A stretch of DNA of 60,997 bases from Pelotomaculum propionicicum (GCF_004369225.1 NZ_QFFZ01000019.1:1-60997); one strand, 5' to 3'; numbered from the stretch's first letter, positions 17,296 to 26,226 are shown. Notes: generated by a model not told the origin, from the sequence alone. Numbers and translations: made by a program.

Positions 17296-17402
17296 TTGGT
17301 CGTCGGAAGTCAGACGTCGGACGTCGGAATATGCTGCATTCCTCTTTTGTCTTTAAAACCTGCTATGGCTTCCCACTTCTCACTTCCCACTTCTCAGATC
17401 CC
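17296..17402. repeat. Dispersed bipartite repeat, copy A
   Basis: A purine-rich arm made of GTCGGA-type units (about 17298-17330) is followed by a spacer with ATTCCTCTT and GTCTTTAAAACC. A pyrimidine-rich arm of CACTTCTCACTTCCC units (about 17368-17402) comes next. The arms are roughly complementary. The same order and spacer words occur at 30777-30945. Non-coding. Confidence 0.6.
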
Positions 17403-17405
17403 AAT

Positions 17406-18494
17406 TCAGCTGATCCAGCGGCCCAGAATGAACATTACGCTGACAACTGAAAATACCAGTACGGAGATAATTGAATAAACGACCACCAATCCGTTTTTGT
17501 GCAGCAGGTGTGCCAGAGTTATATATCCCGGGAACAGGACGATAATGTACCTGGGCATACCTAGAGGCAGGTTGTCCACAACAGAAGAAAACGGGATCAA
17601 GAATCCTAACACCAAAAAAATTAACAGTGACTTATCCTTAATATATTTGAAGCTCCTGATTATTAAAAACAAAAAGAGAAAGGCCATGCCCGATTCAAAA
17701 AGGCTGTAAAACTCACTTTTATAAATAAACAGTGACAGATTTGTCAACTGGCCGGCGCCGGGGTATTTAAAATGTCGGAATCCCCAGTAATCCCTGTTCA
17801 GGGAGTGGGCAAAAGCCAGGGGATCACCGGTGGATTTCCATAAAACAGCAATAAAGATCAACAGTGAGGCCGGGATTATAAGCAGCGGCAGGGCCTTTTT
17901 CAGGTTGATCCTATAGCCGTTGACCTCGTACTGGTAATAAAGAAGGGCTAAAAATGTTACTACTCCCAAATTCCTGGTAAGTGCCGCCAGAGCGCCCAAA
18001 ATGGCGGCAGTAAACCACTTTTCTTTTCTGGCGTAATAAAATGCCCCGAGTGAGAAAGCAAGAAGCGGGGATTCTGAATAAATCGAAGTGAAAAATATAG
18101 CTGTCGGGAAGAAAAGCATGATAAAAACAGTGGTAACAGCTATCTCTTCGCCGCAGTCTTCCCTGACCAGGCGGTATAAAAAGAAGCATGCGATAAAAAG
18201 GGCTGTATTGGTGATAAGGAATCCTGATACCACACCGTTGTGGGTAACAAAAGTGAGCAGGCGAATCAGAAAAGGGAGCAGCGGAAAAAAAGGAGCGCTG
18301 TCAAAGTCATAGCCCTGCCCCGCTATCCTCAAAAACCAGCCGGCGTCCCAATGAATCAACGAATCAAAGAGAACACTTTGGTGCAGGTTCTCAAAAACAG
18401 CCGGCGGAAATGGATTAATAACTTCTCTGGCTAACCATATTAAAAAAATGATGAGCAGTTTGTTCAGTACATACAGGTAGCCGACTCGTTTCAA
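17406..18494 (-). CDS. PIG-V-like integral membrane mannosyl/glycosyltransferase
   Basis: 362 residues with about nine or ten membrane helices. The first periplasmic-side loop has HWDAGWFLRIAGQGYDFD then FFPLLPFLIRLL. That is the signature of the PIG-V/GPI-mannosyltransferase-2-like GT-C family, in which an Asp near the first loop is catalytic. Such enzymes take sugars from polyprenyl-phosphate carriers and transfer them outside the membrane. The GtrA and GT2 genes just upstream fit this: GT2 makes the lipid-linked sugar, GtrA may flip it, and this enzyme uses it (inference). Acceptor unknown. Confidence 0.8.
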   Translation of the reverse strand: MKRVGYLYVLNKLLIIFLIWLAREVINPFPPAVFENLHQSVLFDSLIHWDAGWFLRIAGQGYDFDSAPFFPLLPFLIRLLTFVTHNGVVSGFLITNTALFIACFFLYRLVREDCGEEIAVTTVFIMLFFPTAIFFTSIYSESPLLAFSLGAFYYARKEKWFTAAILGALAALTRNLGVVTFLALLYYQYEVNGYRINLKKALPLLIIPASLLIFIAVLWKSTGDPLAFAHSLNRDYWGFRHFKYPGAGQLTNLSLFIYKSEFYSLFESGMAFLFLFLIIRSFKYIKDKSLLIFLVLGFLIPFSSVVDNLPLGMPRYIIVLFPGYITLAHLLHKNGLVVVYSIISVLVFSVVSVMFILGRWIS

Positions 18495-18512
18495 ATCTTC
18501 TACTATTACAAA

Positions 18513-18935
18513 CTACCCCCCAGTTGTCTTGACCACCATCTTGTCCTTTCGGAAGACCCAGAACTTATTCAGAGTGTAATTCAAGGCAAAAGTAATTACA
18601 GTGGCAAAAATCAAAGCCGTGGTCCTATTGAAAACAAGATTATAGACAATGTAGAAAGAAGCGCTGTTAAAACCCAGGCTAACTGCATTGACCAGAATAA
18701 ATCTTATGAACCTGCCGCCCTCGTTGTCCGTGTGGCTGTCTTTAAATGTCCAGAACCTGTTTAAGAAAAAGCTGTTGATAATACCGCAAAAGTAACTGAA
18801 CCCTTTAGTGATGAGATAAAAAAACCCGCTCTCAATAGAAAATACCTCGGATATTATTAAAAACACAGCCCAGTCGATAAACGTGTTCACGCAACCAACA
18901 GCGGCAAATTTACATAACTGATAGATATTTACCAT
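18513..18935 (-). CDS. GtrA family membrane protein
   Basis: 140 residues with four hydrophobic helices (about 8-30, 38-57, 78-100, 105-125). It has the GtrA hallmarks FAAVGCVNTFIDWAVF, NSFFLNRFWTF and NYTLNKFWVF. GtrA proteins are thought to help move polyprenyl-phosphate-linked glucose or similar sugars across the membrane. It sits between a GT2 synthase and a GT-C transferase, all on the minus strand, the usual setting. Confidence 0.9.
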   Translation of the reverse strand: MVNIYQLCKFAAVGCVNTFIDWAVFLIISEVFSIESGFFYLITKGFSYFCGIINSFFLNRFWTFKDSHTDNEGGRFIRFILVNAVSLGFNSASFYIVYNLVFNRTTALIFATVITFALNYTLNKFWVFRKDKMVVKTTGG

Positions 18936-18982
18936 AAATTGCTCCGATCATTTATTTTAATGATTTGTACTATCCCCACTGT

Positions 18983-19681
18983 CTACGTCTTTGAAAAGTT
19001 ATTTTTTAATTTGAAAAGCTCAATAAAAGCCTTCACGATTACCGACAGTTTCGCGCCTGTCTGTTCACCCGCTGCCCGGGGGTAATGGTTTACGCCCACT
19101 TCAGTGATGGTATACCCCTTGGCCTTGGCTTTAGCCAGGATTTCCGTGTCGATCAGCGCTCCCTGCGAGGTAAGGCTGATGTCATCAAATATCTTTCGCC
19201 TGTAAAGCTTAAACGCCGAATCCACGTCGGTAACTTTAAGTTTAAAAAGTGAGTTGACCAGTGCGCCCCACATATACGCGTTTATTTTGCGGTGCACGGG
19301 ATCGCGCCTGCTGATGCGATACCCTGACACTATATCATATTTTTCAATAAATGGCAGCAGTTTTTTGATCTCTTCTATCTTAAACTGTCCGTCACCATCA
19401 GTATAAAAGACAAGCTCTTTGGAAGCACTCTTAAACCCGGTTTGCAGCGCGGCCCCGTAACCTTTGTTGGTTTCATGATGAATGGCCCGCACCGGCGGGT
19501 TTTCCGCCGCCAGTTTTTCAGCTATTTCAGCAGTACGGTCCCTGCTGCCGTCGTTTACAATAATTATCTCATAATCGTCCGAAATCTGACTGGCTACGTG
19601 TAAAGCTTCCCTGGTAACTCTTTCAACATTTTGTTCTTCATTATAACACGGAAAAAAAATAGTAATCGGGTATTTCCTCAT
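18983..19681 (-). CDS. GT2 glycosyltransferase (polyprenyl-phosphate sugar synthase type)
   Basis: 232 residues, a GT-A fold domain with FFPCYNEEQNVERV, the nucleotide-sugar site IIVNDGSRDRTAEI, FYTDGDGQFKIEEI (DxD-like) and ISGYRISRRDP. It resembles dolichol-phosphate-mannose synthase without the C-terminal membrane helices. It likely makes an undecaprenyl-phosphate sugar for the GtrA and PIG-V-like proteins. I start at ATG 19681, 7 bases after GGAG; a longer frame to 19720 has a hydrophobic extension without a binding site. Confidence 0.88.
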   Translation of the reverse strand: MRKYPITIFFPCYNEEQNVERVTREALHVASQISDDYEIIIVNDGSRDRTAEIAEKLAAENPPVRAIHHETNKGYGAALQTGFKSASKELVFYTDGDGQFKIEEIKKLLPFIEKYDIVSGYRISRRDPVHRKINAYMWGALVNSLFKLKVTDVDSAFKLYRRKIFDDISLTSQGALIDTEILAKAKAKGYTITEVGVNHYPRAAGEQTGAKLSVIVKAFIELFKLKNNFSKT

Positions 19682-19941
19682 TGCAATCTCCATTCCCGTA
19701 ATGATTAGTAAACAAGGCATATATTACCTTCGACGTAATTGACCAGCATCCTCCTAGCTAATCTGCAGAAGCCTTTTGTTTTTTAATTTTCTTTTTTTAA
19801 TAATTTTTATGCAGGCTTGGACAACTTTAATGTAAAAATCTAAGAATTTTACTGGTAATTTAGTGTCAGGCTATAAATTGTAGCATAAAATTTGCTCTTT
19901 AATACCATAATAAGTTTATCCTAAGATAGGGAGGTTAAAAA

Positions 19942-20169
19942 ATGGAATGGCTGTCTAGATTTGCTCTGGCACTGGTGATTATCGGGGCTTTAAACTGGCT
20001 GCTGGTAGGCTTGTTCGAGTGGGATCTTGTTACCGCAATCTTCGGCGGTGACATCTTGAGGACGTCTTCCGGCATAAGCAGGGTAATTTATACCCTGGTG
20101 GGACTCGCAGGCATTTATTGCATTTCGTTTTTCTTCAAAGAAAACGCTGTCCTGAGGAATGAAAAATAA
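19942..20169 (+). CDS. DUF378 family small membrane protein
   Basis: 75 residues, two membrane helices (about 6-27 and 42-65) with the family's LALVIIGALNWLLVGLF and ISRVIYTLVGLAGIY motifs. DUF378 function is unknown; members are common in Firmicutes. Start ATG 19942 after GGGAGGTT. It stands alone ahead of a degraded region. Confidence 0.9.
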   Translation: MEWLSRFALALVIIGALNWLLVGLFEWDLVTAIFGGDILRTSSGISRVIYTLVGLAGIYCISFFFKENAVLRNEK

Positions 20170-20219
20170 TCTATGCGGCCAAAATAAGAAAAGCATGTTT
20201 TTAAAGGAGGGACAAATTA

Positions 20220-20728
20220 ATGAGTTCTCGTAAAAAAGACAGGCAAGCGCCTGATACAGTTGCTCCAGCTGCCCCCCGCCCCGGGAGTACCTGGCCGCCA
20301 AGCAGAAAAACGGTAAGGAAATGTTGGCGGTTGAGATATACGAAAAAACCTGGCAGTGGCTGTATGAGCGCCGGTGCGCGCATCTGATCCCAACCCAGCT
20401 TTTGGAGCAGTATGCCATGAGCGTATCCCGCTGGATCCAGTGCGAAGAATGGAGTTTGGCTTTTAACAGAAACATTCGTGTAGAAAAAGCTATATTATTT
20501 GGATCTTACGCCAAAGGAAACGCAGGTAAAGATAGCGATATTGATATAGCAATTATTTCTCCGGACTTTGGTCACGATTATCTGGAAGAAGCAGTTATGC
20601 TTAAAGAAATCAGTGAAGATATAGATTTAGATATTTCTCCAAGGCCCTACTCCCTGGAAGAATATAGAAATGGTAAACGGGGTCAGTTTCTATATGACGA
20701 AATCATCTCAAAAGGAAAACTTTTTTAG
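20220..20728 (+). pseudogene. Phage terminase small subunit remnant fused to a nucleotidyltransferase domain
   Basis: ATG 20220 sits behind a perfect AAAGGAGGG site and opens MSSRKKDRQAPDTVAPAA, like P27-type terminase small subunits. The frame shifts in a C/G run near 20270-20283. The continuing frame gives EYLAAKQKNGKEML, VEIYEKTWQWLYERR and LLEQYAMSVSRWIQCEE, again terminase-like. At about 20450 it changes abruptly to an MNT-type nucleotidyltransferase: VEKAILFGSYAKG, DSDIDIAIIS and PYSLEEY. The GS-x9-DxD site is intact. The 135-codon frame from ATG 20321 could still yield the chimera, with its own start but no good binding site. The usual HEPN partner gene is absent. A recombination scar is the simplest reading. 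Confidence 0.65.
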
Positions 20729-20759
20729 CATATAACCGGCAGGTCGGTTTTGGATTAGT

Positions 20760-21240
20760 TTAGTGTTTATTGTCAAGCATACGATAAGACTGATCAATAA
20801 TAGTATCGTTGAGAACATGATAAGCAAACAATTTATAATCACTGATTTCTTTTTCGGTGTATCCATTTTCGGCTTTTTGAGAAGGAGGCATCAATCCAAA
20901 TGCAATGCGTGTTAATCCACAGGCTTGCTGCAACTTGCCTAATCCGTATAAGAATTTGGGTGGGTTTTTAGTTCCTGTTTTTGCGGTTGATGTTGTGTCC
21001 AGCATAATAATCGCAGATACTTCATCAGGATATTTTGCGGCATAATATTCGCTGTAAATGCCGGACGCCGGGTGAGGCATTAAGACATAAGGCGCCCTAA
21101 AGCCAGCCAAAGACAATGCGTTTCTGATTTCTTCCGTATAGTTTTCATTTGTTCGTGGTGTATCTGTCTGTTCGTTGAACCCAATACCGAATTTCCAAGG
21201 ATTATGAGGTGCATTTGATTTCGTCGGACAGTGTGATCCG
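20760..21240 (-). pseudogene. Alpha/beta hydrolase C-terminal remnant
   Basis: The open frame reads through WKFGIGFNEQTDTPRTNENY then EEIRNALSLAGFRAPYVLMP. The nucleophile elbow region is HPASGIYSEYYAAKYPDEV (the usual Ser of GHSxSG reads Pro-Ala-Ser here), followed by AIIMLDTT. Only an internal methionine at 21116 is available as a start. The N-terminal half of the fold (first strands and oxyanion hole) is missing, and the acid and His of the triad cannot be placed. It lies next to the terminase chimera, so the area looks like a deletion/recombination hotspot. Confidence 0.6.
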
Positions 21241-21436
21241 TATTAACAGTGTAAATATTTCCGACACATTTCAAAGTGGGCATTAAGCAGGGTGAGCGTG
21301 CCCAGGGCCGGATCGCCGATGGTAAGGAGAAAGGCTTTTTGCCAGTACAGAGTGGTTTCCCGGCAGCCGGAAAAGGCCCCCCAGGGAATCAGCAGAGCAT
21401 TTGATCCCTTGGAGAACCGTCCCCCTGCTTCTTTTT

Positions 21437-21868
21437 TTACTTGACTAACAGTACCGCGGGCTGGGCGAGGGAGAGTACTTTATTGCTGACACTGCCCAGA
21501 AACAGCTTCTGGATGGAGTTGAGTCCCCGGCTGCCCATGATGATCAAGTCGTAATGGTCCTTTTCCGCTATATGTAAAATGGTTTCTGCCGGGGGGCCGG
21601 ATTCTATAATTTTTGTTGTTTTGTGATACGGCGCCAGCATTTGTTCCGCTTTATCCAAAACTTCCTGTGCGGTCTTAGTCAGTTCTTTGTAGTATTGGGG
21701 AGGGAAAAAGTCCATTATTTGCCCGTCGGCCGGTGCGTTAACGTGGGGTAGGTTAACAACGTAAATTAGAGATATTTCCCCTATACTGCCGGTCATTTTT
21801 ATAGCAGCCTCCACAGCCCGGAAGGATGGCGCCGAACCGTCCAGTGCAATTAGTGCTTTTTTATACAC
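21437..21868 (-). CDS. Universal stress protein (UspA family)
   Basis: 143 residues, one Usp domain. The N-terminal strand is KALIALDGSAPSFRAVEAA. The C-terminal ATP-binding signature is IIMGSRGLNSIQKLFLGSVSNKVL (GxRGxx-x9-GSVS), so it is of the ATP-binding type. It is the last gene of the minus-strand efflux operon, 20 bases after the TetR gene. Usp proteins act in the cytoplasm in stress survival; the exact role is unknown. Confidence 0.93.
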   Translation of the reverse strand: MYKKALIALDGSAPSFRAVEAAIKMTGSIGEISLIYVVNLPHVNAPADGQIMDFFPPQYYKELTKTAQEVLDKAEQMLAPYHKTTKIIESGPPAETILHIAEKDHYDLIIMGSRGLNSIQKLFLGSVSNKVLSLAQPAVLLVK

Positions 21869-21888
21869 AATAATTCACCTCGTAACAA

Positions 21889-22470
21889 CTATTTGCTTGT
21901 GTGGTTTTCACATATTCCGGTAAAGAATATGCAAATAAGAAAGTCAAACACTTCTTCTTTTGAATAGCCGTGCATATCATCATTTTGGGTATTAATAAGC
22001 GCTCTTAACATGCCTATATAGGTGTGCGCCGCCAATTCCGGGTTAATTTCCTTTTTAATAAGGCCGGCAGCCTGGCCTTGTTTGATGTAATCTTCAATTA
22101 ATTGAACAAATTCGTCCCGCCTGTTTAGTATTCTTTGATTCAGGTTGGGAACGTAAAGACTTATATCTCTGATTAATAATGGGTTTATTGCTATTAGTTC
22201 ATTTTTTACAAGATAAATTACCTGCCTTAATTTTGATACGGGATCTGATTTAGAGTTTCTTACCTGTAAAATTCCCTCATTGACATTTTGAGACAGCAGG
22301 GAAATGACTTCTTCGGCTATATCTTCTTTACTAGGAAAAAGATTATACAAGGTCCTGCTGCTTATCCCCAGGTGATTGGCGATTTCACGCATGGTCACAC
22401 TCTTGTAACCGCGATAATTAAAGAGCTTCATTGTTTCTGCCACAATTCTGGCGCGGCTGTTATCTTCCAT
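21889..22470 (-). CDS. TetR family transcriptional regulator
   Basis: 193 residues. The N-terminal HTH (about 7-53) reads RIVAETMKLFNYRGYKSVTM then IANHLGISSRTLYNLFPSKE, the TetR pattern. The C-terminal ligand-binding part is all-helical. I choose ATG 22470, 7 bases after AGGGG; an ATG one codon earlier is also possible. It lies between the EmrB-like pump and the Usp gene on the same strand, so it is probably the local repressor. A palindrome over the operon's -10 box is the likely operator (inference). Confidence 0.9.
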   Translation of the reverse strand: MEDNSRARIVAETMKLFNYRGYKSVTMREIANHLGISSRTLYNLFPSKEDIAEEVISLLSQNVNEGILQVRNSKSDPVSKLRQVIYLVKNELIAINPLLIRDISLYVPNLNQRILNRRDEFVQLIEDYIKQGQAAGLIKKEINPELAAHTYIGMLRALINTQNDDMHGYSKEEVFDFLICIFFTGICENHTSK

Positions 22471-22524
22471 CATCAAGCCCCTCAAATTGAGTCTTGTTTT
22501 CTATAATTCTATCATATACAGGGA

Positions 22525-24123
22525 TTAGCCTGCCGGGTGTTCGTTATCAGTGGGGACCGGGGCAGGAAAACGAGCTTTTTGTTTCCATGTTTCTTCTTCT
22601 TCCGCCTTCTTGCTCAAAAACATACATAGGGGAATTCCCAAAGCGGTGATAATTCCGGCAAAGATGAAAGCATCTTGTATACCGCAGATAAACGCCTCTT
22701 TGCTATTCAGCCCGGCAAGGATGCTGAGAGCCGCCGCTGTAGAATATGGCGCCTGAACCTTCACGCCTGTGATGTATAATACCCCCGCCAGTTTCTTTAT
22801 TGCACTAACCGCCGCCGGGTTACTCCAGTTAACGGTATCTGCCAGCCAGGCGGTATGATAGACCTGGCGGGTGGTCATTATCGAAACCAGTATGGGAATG
22901 CCGATGGAGGCGGCAATTTGACGGAAAAGATTGCTTAAGGCAGACCCCTGAGACGTCATATGTTTGGGAATAGTATTCATCCCCACTGTCATCAGCGGCC
23001 CGACGACCAGCCCCATGCCAACAGCCCGTTTGACCAGGATCCAGTTTATTTCCCCAAAACTGATACCGGCTGTCAGGGTGTGTAACTGGTAAGTATAATA
23101 GGCTGTGAGTCCGACGCCGATTAACCCTATTACCCGGGCGCCGAACTTGTCAAATAACAAGCCCGAAACCGGCATCATCGCCGCCATTGCCAGGGCCTGC
23201 GGCAAAAGCAGCATCCCGGTCTGTGTAGATGTATAACCCATAATATTCTGGGCGTAAAGCGGCATCAGGAACAATCCGGAGTACAAACCTATGGTAAAGA
23301 GTGAAACAGCAGTGAGGCTAAAAACCATAGTCCGGTTGTTCAGGAGCCTTAAATCTAAAAGAGGTTCCGGGAATATGGACTCCCATATAACGAACAGAAC
23401 GAAACCAAACCCGGCTGCGATAATCAGATTGACTATGTATAAGGATGTCCAGCCTTCCTTCTGTCCCTGGCTGAGAGCCAGCAGCAGTGCAAAGCATGCT
23501 GCCGAGCACAGGATTACCCCGGGAACATCCAACCTTTTATCTTTTCGCCGCGGTGTTTCCTCAAGCAAGACAAAAACCATTAAAATAGAAGCGACTCCGA
23601 CGGGAATGTTAATGATAAAAATCCATTGCCAGTTTAGTATATCGACAAGAATTCCCCCCAAGGTCGGTCCTATTGCCGGCGCTACCATCACCGCGATACC
23701 GAATACACCCATGGCCAGGCCTATTTTTTCCCTTGGTACAATAAGATATTGTACCGTCATGACCACCGGTATTATTAATCCCCCGCCGACAGCCTGGATT
23801 ATGCGAAAAACTATCAGTGAGTTGTTGTTCCAGGCAAAAGAACAAAGGACGCATCCCAGGGTAAAAACAATTAAAGAGAATAATAAAGTGCTCTTCGCGC
23901 CGAAGCGGTCGCAAAGATACCCGCTTACCGGCACTACTACACCGGAAACCAGAGTGTAAGCGGTCACCACCCACTGTATTGAAGCAGCGTCCACTCCGAA
24001 TACCGCCATCATTTTGGGGAGAGCTACAGTGATGCTGCTGCCGACTAACGCGGACACAAATACCCCTAATATCAGGGCAAATAAAGTTAGCCAGGGAACT
24101 TTAGCGGTGTTTGTTTCTTCCAT
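22525..24123 (-). CDS. MFS multidrug efflux pump, DHA2/EmrB type
   Basis: 532 residues with 14 predicted helices. It has SITVALPKMMAVFGVDAAS, motif A-like GYLCDRFGAKSTLLFS, motif C-like VAPAIGPTLGGILVD and the family's WQWIFIINIPVG. Energy source: proton motive force. The EmrA-like adaptor precedes it by 9 bases, and TetR follows. The start is ATG 24123 with GGGGGAGG upstream. It exports drugs or toxic metabolites; the substrate cannot be read from sequence. Confidence 0.92.
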   Translation of the reverse strand: MEETNTAKVPWLTLFALILGVFVSALVGSSITVALPKMMAVFGVDAASIQWVVTAYTLVSGVVVPVSGYLCDRFGAKSTLLFSLIVFTLGCVLCSFAWNNNSLIVFRIIQAVGGGLIIPVVMTVQYLIVPREKIGLAMGVFGIAVMVAPAIGPTLGGILVDILNWQWIFIINIPVGVASILMVFVLLEETPRRKDKRLDVPGVILCSAACFALLLALSQGQKEGWTSLYIVNLIIAAGFGFVLFVIWESIFPEPLLDLRLLNNRTMVFSLTAVSLFTIGLYSGLFLMPLYAQNIMGYTSTQTGMLLLPQALAMAAMMPVSGLLFDKFGARVIGLIGVGLTAYYTYQLHTLTAGISFGEINWILVKRAVGMGLVVGPLMTVGMNTIPKHMTSQGSALSNLFRQIAASIGIPILVSIMTTRQVYHTAWLADTVNWSNPAAVSAIKKLAGVLYITGVKVQAPYSTAAALSILAGLNSKEAFICGIQDAFIFAGIITALGIPLCMFLSKKAEEEETWKQKARFPAPVPTDNEHPAG

Positions 24124-24132
24124 GTCCTCCCC

Positions 24133-24828
24133 CTATTTGATATGAATTTTTACATAGGCGTTCATCCCCGGCATCAGTACGCAGCCTTGCAGGTTGTTTA
24201 TGGTTATCTTGACCGGGATGCGCTGCACGACTTTGGTGTAGTTGCCGCCCGTGTTGGAAGAACCCAGCAGGGAAAAGGAGGAAGTTGTGGCATTAACGAT
24301 GGAACTTACCTGTCCGGAGAACTTGACTTTGGGGAAAGCGTCAATAGTAAAATCGACAAGTTGGCCTGGTTTAACTTTTGCCAATTCGGTTTCTTTAACA
24401 TTGGCGGTAATATACACGCTGCTCAAATCTGACACGTAGACGATGGGCTGCCCGGCGATGCCTGTTTCACCGACATTGCCGATCTTCCTGATCACGGTTC
24501 CGCTTACCGGAGACTTAATAACCGCCATATCCAGGTTGGTTCCTGAAGCCAGGGTCAAGTCCATCTGGCGGGCAATCAGAGCGCCCTGGCTGACTGTGTC
24601 TCCCTCGGATACGTATATTTCTGCGATCCGGCCTGCCATTTGCGGGCTTACACTGACCATGGCGGCATCCACCCGGGCGTCATCCGATCTTACGTAATGA
24701 GAGGACATATACCAGTAATAAGCGGTAACTCCAAGAATGGTCAAAATTCCAGCGATTAAAATCAAGACCATCATAAGTTTTTTGTTTCCTGCTTTGTTTT
24801 CCTGTACTGCTTCCTGTTTTGCTTCCAT
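24133..24828 (-). CDS. EmrA/HlyD-type membrane fusion protein (short)
   Basis: 231 residues: N-terminal membrane helix (about 20-40), a biotinyl-lipoyl-like half motif (SPQMAGRIAEIYVSEGDTVS), a second half (IKSPVSGTVIRKIGNVGETG) and a beta-barrel. The long coiled-coil hairpin of Gram-negative EmrA is nearly absent, as expected in a cell without an outer membrane. Partner of the EmrB-like pump 9 bases downstream. Start ATG 24828. Confidence 0.9.
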   Translation of the reverse strand: MEAKQEAVQENKAGNKKLMMVLILIAGILTILGVTAYYWYMSSHYVRSDDARVDAAMVSVSPQMAGRIAEIYVSEGDTVSQGALIARQMDLTLASGTNLDMAVIKSPVSGTVIRKIGNVGETGIAGQPIVYVSDLSSVYITANVKETELAKVKPGQLVDFTIDAFPKVKFSGQVSSIVNATTSSFSLLGSSNTGGNYTKVVQRIPVKITINNLQGCVLMPGMNAYVKIHIK

Positions 24829-24867
24829 TGATGGTTACTCTCCTCAACTATTTGATAAACTGTTTGA

Positions 24868-25995
24868 TTATTCAACGCTCATTATATTTACCCGCATACC
24901 CTCTTTTAACTGCTCCAGCCCTGATGTAGCCACTTCCTGGCCTTCCTTGAGGCCTGCTTTAATGCCGGTTTTTACTGCGCTGGATGTTCCTTTTACCACT
25001 TCCCTTTTCGATACCGTTCCGTTTTCTACGACCCAAACGTAGCTGTGCCCGCCTTCATTTATTACCGCGCTCTTCGGTATCATTAGTTCAGATCGGTCAA
25101 TTGCGCTGAGCGAGGCTTCTGCAAACATGCCCGGCTTAAGTAGGTGTTCAGCATTCTCAATTAACACTTTCACCGTGAATCCTTTGCTGGATGTGCTGGC
25201 GGCCTGAGAGATATTAGAGATGACCCCAGTGAAAGGCTGATCAGAAACGGCAGCAACCTTAACCGGCAGGGTGTCGCCTTCCTTTAATTTGTTTATGTAA
25301 CTCTCATCCACTGCCGTTTGAAGAAAAACTTTATCCAGGTTTACTACCGTTACCAGAGTAACACTGGTAGTGGCCAGTTCTCCCGGGTTGATGTTTTTGG
25401 CAGTAACTATGCCGTCTATGGGTGAAGTGATGATGCTGTTGGCGTAATTGGCGCGGGCGAGGTCCAAAGCGGCAACTGCCGCCTGCAGGGCGGCGTCGGC
25501 GCCGTATTTAGCATAATGTTCGGCCTTCTTAAACGGTTGAGCATAGGTATTTTCAAATACTACCTGGGATATGGCGCCCTGCTCATATAAGATTTTGTTA
25601 CGCTCGTAGTACAGTTTAGCGGTTTCGTAGTCAATCTGGGCCGCGTCATAATTGTAGCGCGCCACTCCCACCGCGGCCTCGGCCTGGTTAACACTTGCCG
25701 CCAGCTCGTTGGCATCCAGGGTTACTAAAACATCACCGGCTTTTACCCGGCTGCCTATATCAATATTTACGGATCCCACCCTGCCGGTTATTTTGGAGAC
25801 CACATTGGCAGACTGCTGAACTTCCAGTTTACCGCTTAGCGCCGGTGTTTCGTTGCCGCCGCTTATTTCCGCCCGGGCGGTTGTGACATAGACCCCTGAC
25901 CCTTTTCTTTCACCCGATATTATGTAAAAAGCCGAACCAATAATTACCAATACCAAACAAATAATGGCGATTATGTAGTATTTACGTTTGTTCAT
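24868..25995 (-). CDS. Efflux adaptor of the AcrA/MacA (HlyD) type
   Basis: 375 residues: an N-terminal helix (about 6-27), lipoyl domain halves (VVSKITGRVGSVNIDIGSRV and IITSPIDGIVTAKNINPGE) flanking a coiled-coil hairpin of about 90 residues, then a beta-barrel and a membrane-proximal domain. It is the first gene of the operon. A second adaptor and a single pump follow, so either the pump uses two adaptors or this one serves a transporter encoded elsewhere. Confidence 0.9.
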   Translation of the reverse strand: MNKRKYYIIAIICLVLVIIGSAFYIISGERKGSGVYVTTARAEISGGNETPALSGKLEVQQSANVVSKITGRVGSVNIDIGSRVKAGDVLVTLDANELAASVNQAEAAVGVARYNYDAAQIDYETAKLYYERNKILYEQGAISQVVFENTYAQPFKKAEHYAKYGADAALQAAVAALDLARANYANSIITSPIDGIVTAKNINPGELATTSVTLVTVVNLDKVFLQTAVDESYINKLKEGDTLPVKVAAVSDQPFTGVISNISQAASTSSKGFTVKVLIENAEHLLKPGMFAEASLSAIDRSELMIPKSAVINEGGHSYVWVVENGTVSKREVVKGTSSAVKTGIKAGLKEGQEVATSGLEQLKEGMRVNIMSVE

Positions 25996-26079
25996 TCTCT
26001 GTCTCCTTTATCCCACAATCTCTTAATGCAACCCCAACCTGCACAACAACAAAAACAATTGGGTGTTTTTGTTTTTCAC

Positions 26080-26114
26080 TTGGTTATTATAATACCAATT
26101 AGTAATATTTACAA
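26080..26114 (-). promoter_or_regulatory. Efflux operon promoter with overlapping palindromic operator
   Basis: Read on the minus strand, TTGTAA (26114-26109) and TATAAT (26091-26086) are separated by 17 bases, a good sigma-A promoter. The -10 lies inside a near-perfect palindrome at 26080-26098, TTGGTATTATAATAACCAA on the minus strand. A TetR dimer bound there would block RNA polymerase. The operon's own TetR is the obvious candidate (inference). Confidence 0.65.
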
Positions 26115-26217
26115 TAAAAATTTGATAAAACTTACCAACGCCCTAGGTTTGTTATCTACCAGATCGAATTACCCGGGGTGAGGTTTTTATTTTTCATAGG
26201 CTTATTTGTCAAAATTA

Positions 26218-26226
26218 TGATATAAT
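26218..26226 (+). promoter_or_regulatory. Extended -10 promoter of the toxin-antitoxin operon
   Basis: TG-A-TATAAT at 26218-26226 lies 32 bases before the antitoxin start codon. No good -35 is visible, as usual for extended -10 promoters. Confidence 0.5.

Noticed and set aside
17296-17402. CRISPR-like array
   Set aside because: Units are short, direct but irregular, and lack constant spacers; no cas genes occur in the window.
21300-21436. Minus-strand coding-like stretch reading GCRETTLYWQKAFLLTIGD
   Set aside because: Looks protein-like but has no start, stop context or family I can name, so it is not listed as a gene; likely debris near the hydrolase remnant.
23291-23959. 222-codon plus-strand frame opposite the EmrB-type gene
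   Set aside because: Shadow of a clear membrane transporter gene; the product is Thr/Ile-rich without motif or start signal.
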